From Cellvibrio sp. OA-2007 (GTDB taxonomy: Bacteria; Pseudomonadota; Gammaproteobacteria; Pseudomonadales; Cellvibrionaceae), in assembly GCF_000953825.1 (NCBI RefSeq), contig NZ_BBUL01000092.1, forward strand, positions 62,001 to 126,000: a stretch of 64,000 nucleotides of DNA, given 5' to 3'. Positions 47,407 to 55,145 of this stretch are shown here, piece by piece. The notes below the pieces were generated by a model that saw nothing but the letters and a program-made list of their open reading frames with translations, was not told where the DNA came from and searched no databases. The translations under genes were made by a program, and so were the position numbers. Within the stretch, counting starts at the first letter, position 1. Each line of letters starts with the position of its first letter.

Positions 47407-47880
47407 ATGAATAACCCGCAACGCGACATCACCCTACGCTTTCTGGCAGAGCCGCAAGATGTGAATTTTGGTGGAAAGGTTCACGGCGGCGCCGTGATGA
47501 AATGGATCGACCTTGCAGCCTATGCTTGCGCGGCAGGCTGGAGTAGTCGCTACTGCGTCACGGCCTATGCTGGCGGCATTCGTTTTGTATCGCCTATTCA
47601 TGTCGGCAATTTGGTGGAAGTGAGCGCAAAAATTATCTACACCGGCAAATCCTCAATGCACATTGCCATCGAAGTAAATGCCTGCGACCCAAAATCCCTC
47701 AACCGACGCCTCACCACTCACTGCATCGTGATCATGGTCGCGGTTGACGAGTCTGGCCACCCAGTCATTGTGCCCGAATGGGTTCCACAAACGGAGGAGG
47801 ACAAACAGCAACATGCCACTGCGATTAAACTGATGGACATGCGCAAAAAAATTGGCGAAGAAATGCAGATTTTTGTGTGA
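47407..47880 (+). CDS. Acyl-CoA thioesterase, YciA-like hotdog
   Basis: This 157-residue protein starts at the ATG at 47407 (GGGAG upstream). The hotdog fold shows Asn-Phe-Gly-Gly-Lys-Val-His-Gly-Gly-Ala-Val-Met-Lys-Trp-Ile-Asp, the helix and catalytic region of acyl-CoA hydrolases of the YciA/BACH group. It hydrolyses acyl-CoA to free acid and CoA. It is the last chromosomal gene before the accessory region; its stop codon lies 31 bp from the first TCGACAC repeat. Confidence 0.9.
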   Translation: MNNPQRDITLRFLAEPQDVNFGGKVHGGAVMKWIDLAAYACAAGWSSRYCVTAYAGGIRFVSPIHVGNLVEVSAKIIYTGKSSMHIAIEVNACDPKSLNRRLTTHCIVIMVAVDESGHPVIVPEWVPQTEEDKQQHATAIKLMDMRKKIGEEMQIFV

Positions 47881-47911
47881 TGCCTACTGCGAAAAAAAAT
47901 CCACGATAGCT

Positions 47912-47930
47912 TCGACACTTTTTCGACACT
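47912..47930 (+). repeat. Paired TCGACAC sites, left copy
   Basis: Two TCGACAC heptamers lie 11 bp apart. The same pair with the same spacing occurs at 48800-48818 on the other side of the FitAB-like module. This looks like recombinase arm sites or element ends. Confidence 0.55.
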
Positions 47931-47931
47931 T

Positions 47932-48354
47932 CTAGCCCTGCCACTCCCAAGGATTAATCACATCGACCTTCGCCGCTTCAAATGGAGCGGTATCGCGAGA
48001 GGCAATCTTAAAGCCTTGAGACACAGCGATGGCCGCAATATAACCATCAGGAACCGGGAAGCCGCGCCCTGCAGCCCGAGCCGTAACAGCCAGGTCGGCA
48101 TATTTCCGCGAAGCTACAACATCAAATGACAGGATGCGGCCCTCAAACAATTCGATAAGACGATTAAGCGCTTCGTTTAGCATGTCCTTGCGCTTACCAC
48201 TGGGCAAAGTACCGATGCCAAACAGCATTTCCGCCAGCGTGACGCTAGACAGATACAGGGTTTCATAAGGCTGGGCATTAAGCCAAGCTCGTACATTGGG
48301 GTGCGGCTCCGGCTTCATCGCCTCCGAAACAACATTGGTGTCCAATAAAATCAT
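47932..48354 (-). CDS. PIN-domain toxin, VapC/FitB-like
   Basis: This 140-residue PIN nuclease has the four acidic metal ligands at Asp5 (Leu-Leu-Asp-Thr-Asn), Glu42, Asp103 (Pro-Asp-Gly-Tyr-Ile-Ala-Ala-Ile-Ala) and Asp121. The family cleaves specific tRNAs or other RNA. The Asp-Thr-Asn-Val-Val-Ser-Glu and Glu-Met-Leu-Phe-Gly-Ile motifs point to the FitB subgroup. It overlaps the antitoxin gene by 4 nt. Confidence 0.9.
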   Translation of the reverse strand: MILLDTNVVSEAMKPEPHPNVRAWLNAQPYETLYLSSVTLAEMLFGIGTLPSGKRKDMLNEALNRLIELFEGRILSFDVVASRKYADLAVTARAAGRGFPVPDGYIAAIAVSQGFKIASRDTAPFEAAKVDVINPWEWQG

Positions 48355-48599
48355 TCAAACCTCACCGGCTCTGCGGGTGCCTTGTCGCGCACCTGATCAA
48401 ACACGGCAAAGTCATCGTTGGTTAACCCGATTTCGCGTCCCAATGATGCCAACGCATCTCCCATACGAATACGAGATTCAGGCCTAATAGCTTCCTCCAA
48501 GATCGCGCGAACCTCTGCCTCGGTACTGCGATTATGAAGTTTCGCCCTAACCTTTAAGGCATTGTGTATCTCATCCGGTATATTTCTTACGGTCATCAT
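48351..48599 (-). CDS. FitA-like RHH antitoxin
   Basis: This protein of about 82 residues has an N-terminal ribbon-helix-helix (Val-Arg-Asn-Ile-Pro-Asp-Glu-Ile-His-Asn-Ala-Leu-Lys and Arg-Ser-Thr-Glu-Ala-Glu-Val-Arg-Ala-Ile-Leu), as in FitA. Two adjacent ATGs (48599, 48596) are the likely starts; an upstream extension is possible but unlike the family. It precedes and overlaps the PIN toxin. A TTGATATCAA palindrome at 48653-48662 could be its operator. Confidence 0.88.
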   Translation of the reverse strand: MMTVRNIPDEIHNALKVRAKLHNRSTEAEVRAILEEAIRPESRIRMGDALASLGREIGLTNDDFAVFDQVRDKAPAEPVRFE

Positions 48600-48799
48600 A
48601 GCCACAACATTTACCCCCCCCATGAAGTCAACAAACAATCATCGAATGCCAATTGATATCAAATTAACAAAAATGAATGCATAAGACAACATCCGATTCC
48701 TTTGCACCTGAAGGTATGCACATCCCCACCATTAGTCCCTTCGGCAAAGCTCGCCGACGCGATTCATATTTGCACCTGCCACCGATGAATAATAGTTTT

Positions 48800-48818
48800 T
48801 CGACACCCTATCGACACT
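48800..48818 (+). repeat. Paired TCGACAC sites, right copy
   Basis: TCGACAC heptamers at 48800 and 48811 repeat the 11-bp spacing and orientation of the left copy at 47912-47930. Confidence 0.55.
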
Positions 48819-48838
48819 CCAAACCCAGAAAAGCAAAA

Positions 48839-48867
48839 ACCCCGACAATCTCTAGGATTATCGGGGT
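48839..48867 (-). terminator. Terminator beside the displaced tRNA fragment
   Basis: ACCCCGA pairs with TCGGGGT with an inner AATC/GATT stem and T5 on the minus strand. It lies just past the displaced tRNA-Arg 3' fragment, as the original tRNA terminator would. Confidence 0.75.
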
Positions 48868-48881
48868 TTAGCGACTTCTAT

Positions 48882-48906
48882 ATGGTGCCTCAGGATGAAT
48901 CGAACA
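48882..48906 (-). repeat. Degenerate tRNA-Arg 3' end (far att site of the island)
   Basis: On the minus strand this reads as a tRNA T-loop (GTTCGATTC), an acceptor strand and CCA. It matches the 3' end of tRNA-Arg(ACG) at 57749-57772 except for two substitutions and one missing base. It is the expected displaced copy left by integration into the tRNA 3' end, now mutated. The stretch from here to 49059 holds no gene. Confidence 0.75.
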
Positions 48907-48956
48907 TTTACCACAAGCCCAGTAAACACAAGGCATTAATAGACGGCAGAAAACCA

Positions 48957-48980
48957 CGTACCCGTAAACGTACCCACAAA
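48957..48980 (+). repeat. Integrase arm-type repeat, left
   Basis: A 24-bp sequence beginning CGTACCCGTAAAC is repeated with one difference at 57614-57637 at the other island end, in the same orientation. The core TACCCACAAA unit recurs several times near the integrase. Confidence 0.7.
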
Positions 48981-49059
48981 CTCATCATGTGGCTAACCTT
49001 TAAGCACGTCCCTCCTCCTTTTGATTAGCCACCTCACAAAATAGATGAAGTATTGATAT

Positions 49060-49078
49060 TATACGTCTAAAGCGTATA
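49060..49078 (+). promoter_or_regulatory. higBA operator
   Basis: TATACG-N7-CGTATA is a perfect inverted repeat 8 bp before the toxin start, where the HigA-type antitoxin would repress its operon. Confidence 0.65.
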
Positions 49079-49086
49079 CTGAAAAT

Positions 49087-49401
49087 ATGTATACCGTTAT
49101 TGAAACGCCGACCTTCCAACGCTACGCAAATGATATTTGGCAGGATGATGAGCGCCAAGCCTTTATTACTTGGATAGCCGAAAACCCGCTTGCAGGTGAT
49201 GTGATTGCAGGAACCCAAGGACTTCGGAAGGTGAGATGGTCGCGCGCGGGCATGGGTAAACGTGGCGGGGCAAGAATTATCTACTACAACACATTGGCCG
49301 ATGGCTCGATTTGGTTGTTAATCGCTTACACCAAGGCAAAGTTTGACAACCTACCGGCTGAATTTTTGAATCAACTAAAAGAGGCTATTCATTATGGATA
49401 A
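49087..49401 (+). CDS. HigB2/RelE-like toxin
   Basis: This 104-residue protein has the RelE/HigB2 pattern: Thr-Pro-Thr-Phe-Gln-Arg-Tyr-Ala at the N-terminus, Ile-Ala-Glu-Asn-Pro-Leu-Ala-Gly-Asp-Val-Ile, Gly-Leu-Arg-Lys-Val-Arg-Trp and Gly-Ala-Arg-Ile-Ile-Tyr-Tyr. Such toxins cleave mRNA on the ribosome. The toxin-first order and an 8-nt overlap with the HTH antitoxin are typical of higBA modules, which help maintain islands. Confidence 0.88.
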   Translation: MYTVIETPTFQRYANDIWQDDERQAFITWIAENPLAGDVIAGTQGLRKVRWSRAGMGKRGGARIIYYNTLADGSIWLLIAYTKAKFDNLPAEFLNQLKEAIHYG

Positions 49402-49678
49402 AGAGCTAGAGCAATTCCAAGCTGATTTGCTGCAATCTGTTAAAGAAATGAAGGCAGGTAAAGCCGCACGCATTACCCATGTAGAGGTGCCCACCGCTGT
49501 AGAAGCGCGCAATAAGGTAGGCGTATCACAGGCCGCTTTCGCTACTCTTCTTGGAGTAAGCAAACGCACATTGCAAGAATGGGAACAAGGCCGCAAGCAA
49601 CCTTCTGGCGCTGCCAAAACCTTGCTGCAAGTTGCCGTGCTTCACCCTGAAGTTTTGCGCGAGCTACACGCGGTTTAA
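49394..49678 (+). CDS. HigA2/NadS-like HTH antitoxin
   Basis: This 94-residue protein has a C-terminal Xre-type HTH (about 40-85): Val-Gly-Val-Ser-Gln-Ala-Ala-Phe-Ala, Leu-Gly-Val-Ser-Lys-Arg-Thr-Leu-Gln-Glu-Trp-Glu-Gln-Gly. This matches NadS/HigA2 antitoxins, which neutralise the toxin with the N-terminus and bind DNA. It overlaps the toxin gene by 8 nt. Its stop overlaps by 4 nt the end of the convergent recombinase gene. Confidence 0.9.
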   Translation: MDKELEQFQADLLQSVKEMKAGKAARITHVEVPTAVEARNKVGVSQAAFATLLGVSKRTLQEWEQGRKQPSGAAKTLLQVAVLHPEVLRELHAV

Positions 49679-50784
49679 ACAACTTGCTGTCGATGCATCT
49701 CTATGGCGATCTGTTTAGCCAGTTCCACAACATCAGGCGATTGGCCGCCATTACCCACGCGCGGCTCTTTGAACTCTTTAAAAATCTCCCCTTGCCTGCT
49801 CTCTTGCACATCGCCATAGCTGTAAAAGGTGGTCAGTACGCCTTCATGCCCTAGGTTTTGGCTCCACGCTTTAAACTCTTCGGCGTTTTTGCACAGCGTT
49901 TGGCCGTGGCGCACTAACATGTGCCTAAAGCTATGAGGGTTAAAGTAGACTAAACCCGCCCGCTCAAACGCCTCTTTAAATATTTTGCGGATGGGTGAGG
50001 CGTTACTCCAGCATTCACGCTTTAAGCCGCCTACCTCAAACTGGTTTGTCACCCCCACTTTCATCAAAGTTGAAGGGAATAATGGATCGTCATTACCCCA
50101 CAGCATTTCTTCGCGCAAATACTTAACCCAATCCGATACGATGTTCAAAGCTTCATCACCTACAGGGAAAAAGTAAGTGGTAAAGGTTTTGCTGAATTTG
50201 GTATTTACCTCGCGCGCATCTTGAATCGCGCAATTAGCCGCTAAATCCACATGCTTTAATTTCATGGAGGCGATAGCACTATCACGCGCACCGGTTAATA
50301 GAGTGAAGGCAAGCAAGGAGCGGTTGCGGCGCTCTATATCCGTGGCAAACGGCATTTGCGATAACACATGCTTAACCTGTTCAAGTGTCGGTACTTTTTG
50401 GCCGCGTTTGGCGGTGGCGATACGCACATCTTTTTCAGATAAATTAAAATAGTCGGCATCGGTATAGTGAAAACGCGACTTGTAACCGGCTTGCCCAGAT
50501 AGCCATTGAAAAAAACGTTTTAAATTAGCAAGAGTAGCGTGCAAGGTAGACTTGCTTAATTTCTCCCCCGAACGCGCGCCATGTTGTTCGGCTAAAAAGT
50601 TTTTAAAGGCTACCGCTTGCTGATAATGGAACGCTTTAAAGTCACGCCGTTTGGTGTGCTCTTCAAAGCGTGTGAGTGATTTTGCCACCGCATCAATAGT
50701 GGCTTCACTTTGTCGCTTTGCCTCTTTCAAATAAGCAAAGTAGCGGCGTTTAATTCGTTCGTTTTCGGCGTTGTGTGTTTTCAT
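49675..50784 (-). CDS. Tyrosine recombinase (second island recombinase)
   Basis: This 369-residue protein has a SAM-like N-terminal core-binding domain and a catalytic domain. The Arg is in Thr-Gly-Ala-Arg-Asp-Ser, the His-x-x-Arg in His-Ser-Phe-Arg-His, the second His in Leu-Gly-His-Glu-Gly and the nucleophile Tyr in Thr-Thr-Phe-Tyr-Ser-Tyr. It is distinct from the P4-type integrase. It follows a zinc-ribbon HTH protein by 3 nt, a pairing seen in other proteobacterial islands. Whether it moves this island, an older one, or resolves dimers is unknown. Confidence 0.9.
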   Translation of the reverse strand: MKTHNAENERIKRRYFAYLKEAKRQSEATIDAVAKSLTRFEEHTKRRDFKAFHYQQAVAFKNFLAEQHGARSGEKLSKSTLHATLANLKRFFQWLSGQAGYKSRFHYTDADYFNLSEKDVRIATAKRGQKVPTLEQVKHVLSQMPFATDIERRNRSLLAFTLLTGARDSAIASMKLKHVDLAANCAIQDAREVNTKFSKTFTTYFFPVGDEALNIVSDWVKYLREEMLWGNDDPLFPSTLMKVGVTNQFEVGGLKRECWSNASPIRKIFKEAFERAGLVYFNPHSFRHMLVRHGQTLCKNAEEFKAWSQNLGHEGVLTTFYSYGDVQESRQGEIFKEFKEPRVGNGGQSPDVVELAKQIAIEMHRQQVV

Positions 50785-50787
50785 GTT

Positions 50788-51288
50788 TTAACTCACTCCT
50801 CTCAAGTCACTGTTTAGGCTAGGTTGATTGCTATCACCTATATGCTTTTCAGCTTGCGGAAAAGTGATTTCCATTTCCCCCTTGATCAGTGGAATTTTTG
50901 CCAAACTCACCCGCCTATTCATCACAGCTTCGCAACATGAACACAGCCCAATAAGGTTGCCCATTTTGTCGTTACTGGGTTGGTAGTCCACCATATTGGC
51001 GGCGGGTTTTTGTGGGGAGCGACAACGCAAGCAATACATCTCCCCCGCTTGGCAAGGCTGCTTACTGTTACCGCGCTTGGCTTGTAAAAATGCCGCCAGT
51101 TCGCGCCCTAAAATTAATACAGGGCGCTTGTCGTCACACAAAGGCAGACCGGTTTTAATCCAAGCGCGCACGGTGTTTTTGTGGATACCGAATAACTTGG
51201 CGATTTCTTCTACCGTATAATTACGGTGGATTTTTACCAAGCGCGGATTGGGACGGCGGGCTTTCACGATAATTTCTTGCGTTCGCAT
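50788..51288 (-). CDS. HTH and zinc-ribbon DNA-binding protein
   Basis: This 166-residue protein has an N-terminal HTH (Tyr-Thr-Val-Glu-Glu-Ile-Ala-Lys-Leu-Phe-Gly-Ile-His-Lys-Asn-Thr-Val, about 24-45). A probable zinc ribbon follows, with pairs Cys-Leu-Arg-Cys and Cys-Ser-Cys-Cys. It lies between an AlpA-like gene (25-nt overlap) and the recombinase (3-nt gap), so all three are one operon. A recombination accessory or regulator role is inferred only from this context. Confidence 0.7.
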   Translation of the reverse strand: MRTQEIIVKARRPNPRLVKIHRNYTVEEIAKLFGIHKNTVRAWIKTGLPLCDDKRPVLILGRELAAFLQAKRGNSKQPCQAGEMYCLRCRSPQKPAANMVDYQPSNDKMGNLIGLCSCCEAVMNRRVSLAKIPLIKGEMEITFPQAEKHIGDSNQPSLNSDLRGVS

Positions 51289-51506
51289 TCCAGCGTGGCA
51301 ACTAACTCGCGCATTTCATCATCCGTTTTACCGGCAATTCGTGCAGCATTCAAAGTGGTAACTTCACTTGCTGGCCAACCCACAGAACGGCCACCTAATG
51401 AGATAGGTTTTGTCCATAAGCCTTGGCTAATGCGCAAGTAGATTGTGGAACGGGAAAGCCCGCTTTCTGTTTTTACAGTGGGTAAACGTAGGATTGTTTT
51501 AAGCAT
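51264..51506 (-). CDS. AlpA-like excisionase/regulator
   Basis: This 80-residue protein starts at the ATG at 51506, giving Met-Leu-Lys-Thr-Ile-Leu-Arg-Leu-Pro-Thr-Val-Lys. The AlpA HTH pattern is clear: Ser-Gly-Leu-Ser-Arg-Ser-Thr-Ile-Tyr-Leu-Arg-Ile, Pro-Ile-Ser-Leu-Gly-Gly-Arg-Ser-Val-Gly-Trp. AlpA proteins regulate integrases and serve as excisionases in P4-type islands. It heads the zinc-ribbon/recombinase operon. Confidence 0.9.
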   Translation of the reverse strand: MLKTILRLPTVKTESGLSRSTIYLRISQGLWTKPISLGGRSVGWPASEVTTLNAARIAGKTDDEMRELVATLECERKKLS

Positions 51507-51610
51507 GTTGGCACCCCCATGGGCGTTGTTGAACATGCTTTTTATTAAATAGATTTAGGGTAATGCAGGCACCGCAACTGCGATAATAGCAACCGCAGCT
51601 GCGGTAATTA

Positions 51611-52378
51611 TTAGGACTTTATCGAGCGTTTTGATGCGGCAAACTTCTCTTCCAACGTTCTTGCTGCTATGCCAGATTTACCGCTATGGTAAGCCAATAA
51701 AGCAGAAATAATGGCCGCTTGAGAGTCATATACAGATTGCGGATTACCAGCGGGGGTTTTACCTAGCATTAACTCCAACAATCCGCCAATAATGTTTAAA
51801 TAGGTAGTTTCGGCGCGTTCATTAGGTGCGGCCATTTTATCGACTATTGCTCGCAAGGAGTCGCGCTCACCTGTAATAAAATCGCGCTCTTGTTTTAGCT
51901 CACGAAACACTTCGGTCGCCTTCTCAAGTCGAGCTTTTAACGCATCACGGTCTGCCTGCAATGCCCGAAAAGTATCGGCGTTAATTGCAGAGTGAGTTGT
52001 GCGCTCAATATCATCAAATAAGAATGCAGGCTTTTGATCTGGGTAACGTTTTTGCATCCATTCTTTTAAATCGGCATGCCTAATAGTCAATCGATGCTGC
52101 GCAACTTGCTCACCCATGGGAACTGTACGACCATCACGACCATCACGACCATAAGGTATTTCCTGACTCAACAAAGCATCAAGCACTCGTTCAGCGTTAG
52201 CACGCAAACACGGCCACTGAGGAAACATACTAGGAGTAGGAATAATAGATTCTTGCACTTGGCGCAAAATCATTTCTTCATGAGCAATTAAATTACACCA
52301 GCGTAAGGCGGCCTCAATTGGTTTATAAAAAGGCTTTTCTAGCGCATTACAGCTTTTAGAGTCATAACCTGAATTCAC
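51611..52378 (-). CDS. Unknown coiled-coil protein encoded after the MmeI-like enzyme
   Basis: I do not recognise a family. The 255-residue protein has an N-terminal mixed region, a Gly-Arg-Asp-Gly-Arg-Asp-Gly-Arg stretch near residue 77-84 encoded by a 9-bp tandem repeat (about 52127-52150), a helical coiled coil (about 137-175) and a C-terminal basic part. It starts 2 nt after the stop of the restriction-modification gene, so it is probably translated with it. It could be an accessory of that system or an unrelated island protein. Confidence 0.65.
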   Translation of the reverse strand: MNSGYDSKSCNALEKPFYKPIEAALRWCNLIAHEEMILRQVQESIIPTPSMFPQWPCLRANAERVLDALLSQEIPYGRDGRDGRTVPMGEQVAQHRLTIRHADLKEWMQKRYPDQKPAFLFDDIERTTHSAINADTFRALQADRDALKARLEKATEVFRELKQERDFITGERDSLRAIVDKMAAPNERAETTYLNIIGGLLELMLGKTPAGNPQSVYDSQAAIISALLAYHSGKSGIAARTLEEKFAASKRSIKS

Positions 52379-52380
52379 GA

Positions 52381-55128
52381 TTAAGCCTCCTTTTTCTTAC
52401 GCGGCTTTTTAGGCTTTTCAGCAGGTAAAAGGCTGGTGTACTTTTGGTACAGCTCAAACAGAAACGCAACTCGCTCAGCTTCAGTTTTGAAGTTGGTTTT
52501 GCCATAGGCTGCATCTACGGCCTTATCCAGTGTTTGGTGGGCTTTAAGCAGTACAGGGGGCATAGTTAGCGGATCGTATAGATCAGCCAAGGATGATTCT
52601 GGAAATTGAGTGCGCGCATCTAACACCGCTTGCGCAGCGGTTTCAATAGTTTGGGTTTGCTTTTCAGTGGGGTTTTCTGGCCATGGGAAGTTGTTGTAAA
52701 CAATACCCGCTGAATAACGATAATCGCTTTTTAGCCGACCACAAACAGTACGCATCCATGAATTGTGCATAAGTGATGATAAAACGCCAAAATCATAGCG
52801 TGTTGCATTGGGCACCATTTTTACTAAATTACTACTTAGCGTTTCTGGTGACTCAAAACCAATTGGAAGATAATATCTGCGCTCAGAAGACACTTCTGGA
52901 ATGATCAAATAATCATTCTCTGGCATATTTTCTACATGGAAGCGGGTAGGTGTTGCCGCCAATTTTTGCGTTGGAGCACTTTTGCTGGCCAATCGAGTTT
53001 TGCGAACAGCATCAACTCGCTTCATTGCCTCGGGCATAGCCCTTAGCTGTGAGGGCGAACAACCTCCCAACCACAAGCAATAGCGGTGATACCCATTTAA
53101 AAACTCATCAGCACCCAACCAACGTCTAAAGTATAAGGCGGCTTGCGGTTCAACCTGTAAAAAAACATTTTTTTCTTCTTCAGTAAAAAGGTAGTGACCA
53201 CCGTCAATTGGCTTATTGCCGATACCTATATCTAGCACAGCACATATTGGCTTACTGCGATTAGGTAGCACTGTATCAGGTGCATCTATTAGGTACGGGT
53301 TTATATTATTTGCCGGTAAGACATGAGCTTCGCCTTTAATATTTTCATACTCAAACAGCCACTTAGATGACACATCTCGACAGGAAAACCCAACAATCAC
53401 ACAATGTACAGCCGCCTTTCCACGCGCCTCGTTATTCCAAGAAAACGTACGGTGCGCAAAAAATATCTTCATCCCTTGGGCCAGCATCCAACTCCACAAA
53501 ACGCCAACCTGTTCACCTTGGCAAATTGAATTAGTAGAAACAAACGCACAACGAATATTAGATTCTTGAATCATATCCGCCGCTTTCACGTACCAAGCGG
53601 CCACAAAATCCAACAACCCCGCGTTTTTAATACCACCAAATACAAAGCCTACATCTTGCTTTTGTTGCTCACCCATAAACTTAGCGCCAATAAACGGCGG
53701 ATTCCCCATAATAAAACTCAGCTTTTCTGCTGGCACCACATCATTCCAATCCACCCGCAAAGCATTGGCGCAAACAATCGTACTAGTTGCCCTTAGGGGT
53801 ATGCGCGCAAAGTACATACCAAACTCTTCTGATACCTGCAGGTTCATTTGGTGATCCATTAACCACAACGCAACCTGTGCAATTTGAGCAGGGAATTCTT
53901 CAATTTCTATGCCGTAGAATTGATCTACATCTACCAAGATAAGTCCATTAACGTCCAAGGTGAGCTGATCGGTTACGCGGGCGGCGCGCAGCACTTCTAA
54001 TTCCAACAAGCGCAATTCGCGGTAGGCAATAACTAGGAAGTTGCCGCAACCGCAGGCAGGATCTAAAAACGTAAGTTTGCGCAGCTTTTGATGGAACTCA
54101 GCCAATTTATTTTTATTGGTTTTTGCCTTGTCGAATTCCGCCCAAAGATCATCCAAAAATAATGGTTTGATTAGCTTTAAAATATTCTTTTCGCTGGTGT
54201 AGTGAGCGCCCAAATTGCGCCGTGCTTTTTTGTCCATAATGGATTGAAAGAGCGAGCCAAAAATAGCCGGTGAAATGCGGCTCCAATCCAAGGCACAGCA
54301 ATCCAACAAAGCTTGGCGCATAGCCTTGTCAAAACTGGCGGTAGGTAGCATTTCTTCAAATAGCTTACCGTTTATGTAAGGAAAGGCGGCTAGCTGCTCA
54401 TCAAGGTTTTTAAAGCGTTTATCGTGCGGGGTATTGAGCACTTGAAACAAAGTGGTTATGTGGTGGGCTAAATCGCTGCCATCCTCACTGGTTCGGTCTT
54501 GAATGTACTCTTGAAATTGTTGGCGCTCGAATATGCCGGTATCTTCTGCAAAGAGAGAAAACAGCAGTCGCACCAAATAAAGCTCTAAAGCGTGCCCCTC
54601 ATAGCCCACCTCTTTCATTTGGTCATGTAGCTTACCCATGCTTTCGGCGGCTTTTATATTGACAGGGTCTTGATCTTTTATTTTGTGGGTTTGATAACCA
54701 GCAATAAAACCAAATAATTTGATGTTTTTGTGCAGGTCTTTTAATGGAAACTCGTGAATTTCCTTATCTTCAAGATTATAAAGGCGGAAACCAGCAAAAT
54801 CAGACACCAGCACATACTTAGGCAATTCATGCTCTTTAATGCCCGAGAAGTAGTCGAGAGCTTGGGTGTAGGCTTTATCTAAGTTTTTACCGCGCGATTT
54901 ATGCTCAACTATTAAAACGCCTTTCCAAAACAAATCAATGAAGCCTTGTTTATTGCCCAGCTTTTTTACTGGCTCTTCAAAGCTGGCAACCCGTTTGCGG
55001 GAAATACCAAATACGCCAAAAAAACCATCCCAAAAGCTTTTGGCTTCAGCATCTTCAGAGCACTCATGCTCCCATTGTTTACTAAACGCTAATGAACGGC
55101 TTTTGATTTCATTCCATGATAAAGGCAT
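52381..55128 (-). CDS. MmeI-like type IIL restriction-modification enzyme
   Basis: This 915-residue single-chain enzyme combines cutting and methylation. An N-terminal PD-ExK-like nuclease shows Asp65, Glu75 and Lys77 in Ile-Val-Glu-His-Lys-Ser-Arg. A helical spacer leads to a gamma-class adenine methyltransferase with SAM motif Asp-Pro-Ala-Cys-Gly-Cys-Gly-Asn-Phe (356-364) and catalytic Asn-Pro-Pro-Phe (476-479). A target-recognition domain and a basic C-terminal tail follow. MmeI relatives hemimethylate their site and cut about 20 bp away. It appears intact and is the main defence gene of the island. Confidence 0.9.
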   Translation of the reverse strand: MPLSWNEIKSRSLAFSKQWEHECSEDAEAKSFWDGFFGVFGISRKRVASFEEPVKKLGNKQGFIDLFWKGVLIVEHKSRGKNLDKAYTQALDYFSGIKEHELPKYVLVSDFAGFRLYNLEDKEIHEFPLKDLHKNIKLFGFIAGYQTHKIKDQDPVNIKAAESMGKLHDQMKEVGYEGHALELYLVRLLFSLFAEDTGIFERQQFQEYIQDRTSEDGSDLAHHITTLFQVLNTPHDKRFKNLDEQLAAFPYINGKLFEEMLPTASFDKAMRQALLDCCALDWSRISPAIFGSLFQSIMDKKARRNLGAHYTSEKNILKLIKPLFLDDLWAEFDKAKTNKNKLAEFHQKLRKLTFLDPACGCGNFLVIAYRELRLLELEVLRAARVTDQLTLDVNGLILVDVDQFYGIEIEEFPAQIAQVALWLMDHQMNLQVSEEFGMYFARIPLRATSTIVCANALRVDWNDVVPAEKLSFIMGNPPFIGAKFMGEQQKQDVGFVFGGIKNAGLLDFVAAWYVKAADMIQESNIRCAFVSTNSICQGEQVGVLWSWMLAQGMKIFFAHRTFSWNNEARGKAAVHCVIVGFSCRDVSSKWLFEYENIKGEAHVLPANNINPYLIDAPDTVLPNRSKPICAVLDIGIGNKPIDGGHYLFTEEEKNVFLQVEPQAALYFRRWLGADEFLNGYHRYCLWLGGCSPSQLRAMPEAMKRVDAVRKTRLASKSAPTQKLAATPTRFHVENMPENDYLIIPEVSSERRYYLPIGFESPETLSSNLVKMVPNATRYDFGVLSSLMHNSWMRTVCGRLKSDYRYSAGIVYNNFPWPENPTEKQTQTIETAAQAVLDARTQFPESSLADLYDPLTMPPVLLKAHQTLDKAVDAAYGKTNFKTEAERVAFLFELYQKYTSLLPAEKPKKPRKKKEA

Positions 55129-55145
55129 AGGGTGTTAACTCGATT

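Noticed and set aside
52127-52150. Phase-variable repeat
   Set aside because: The 9-bp tandem repeat is a multiple of three, so length change would not shift the frame; it only alters the Gly-Arg-Asp count.
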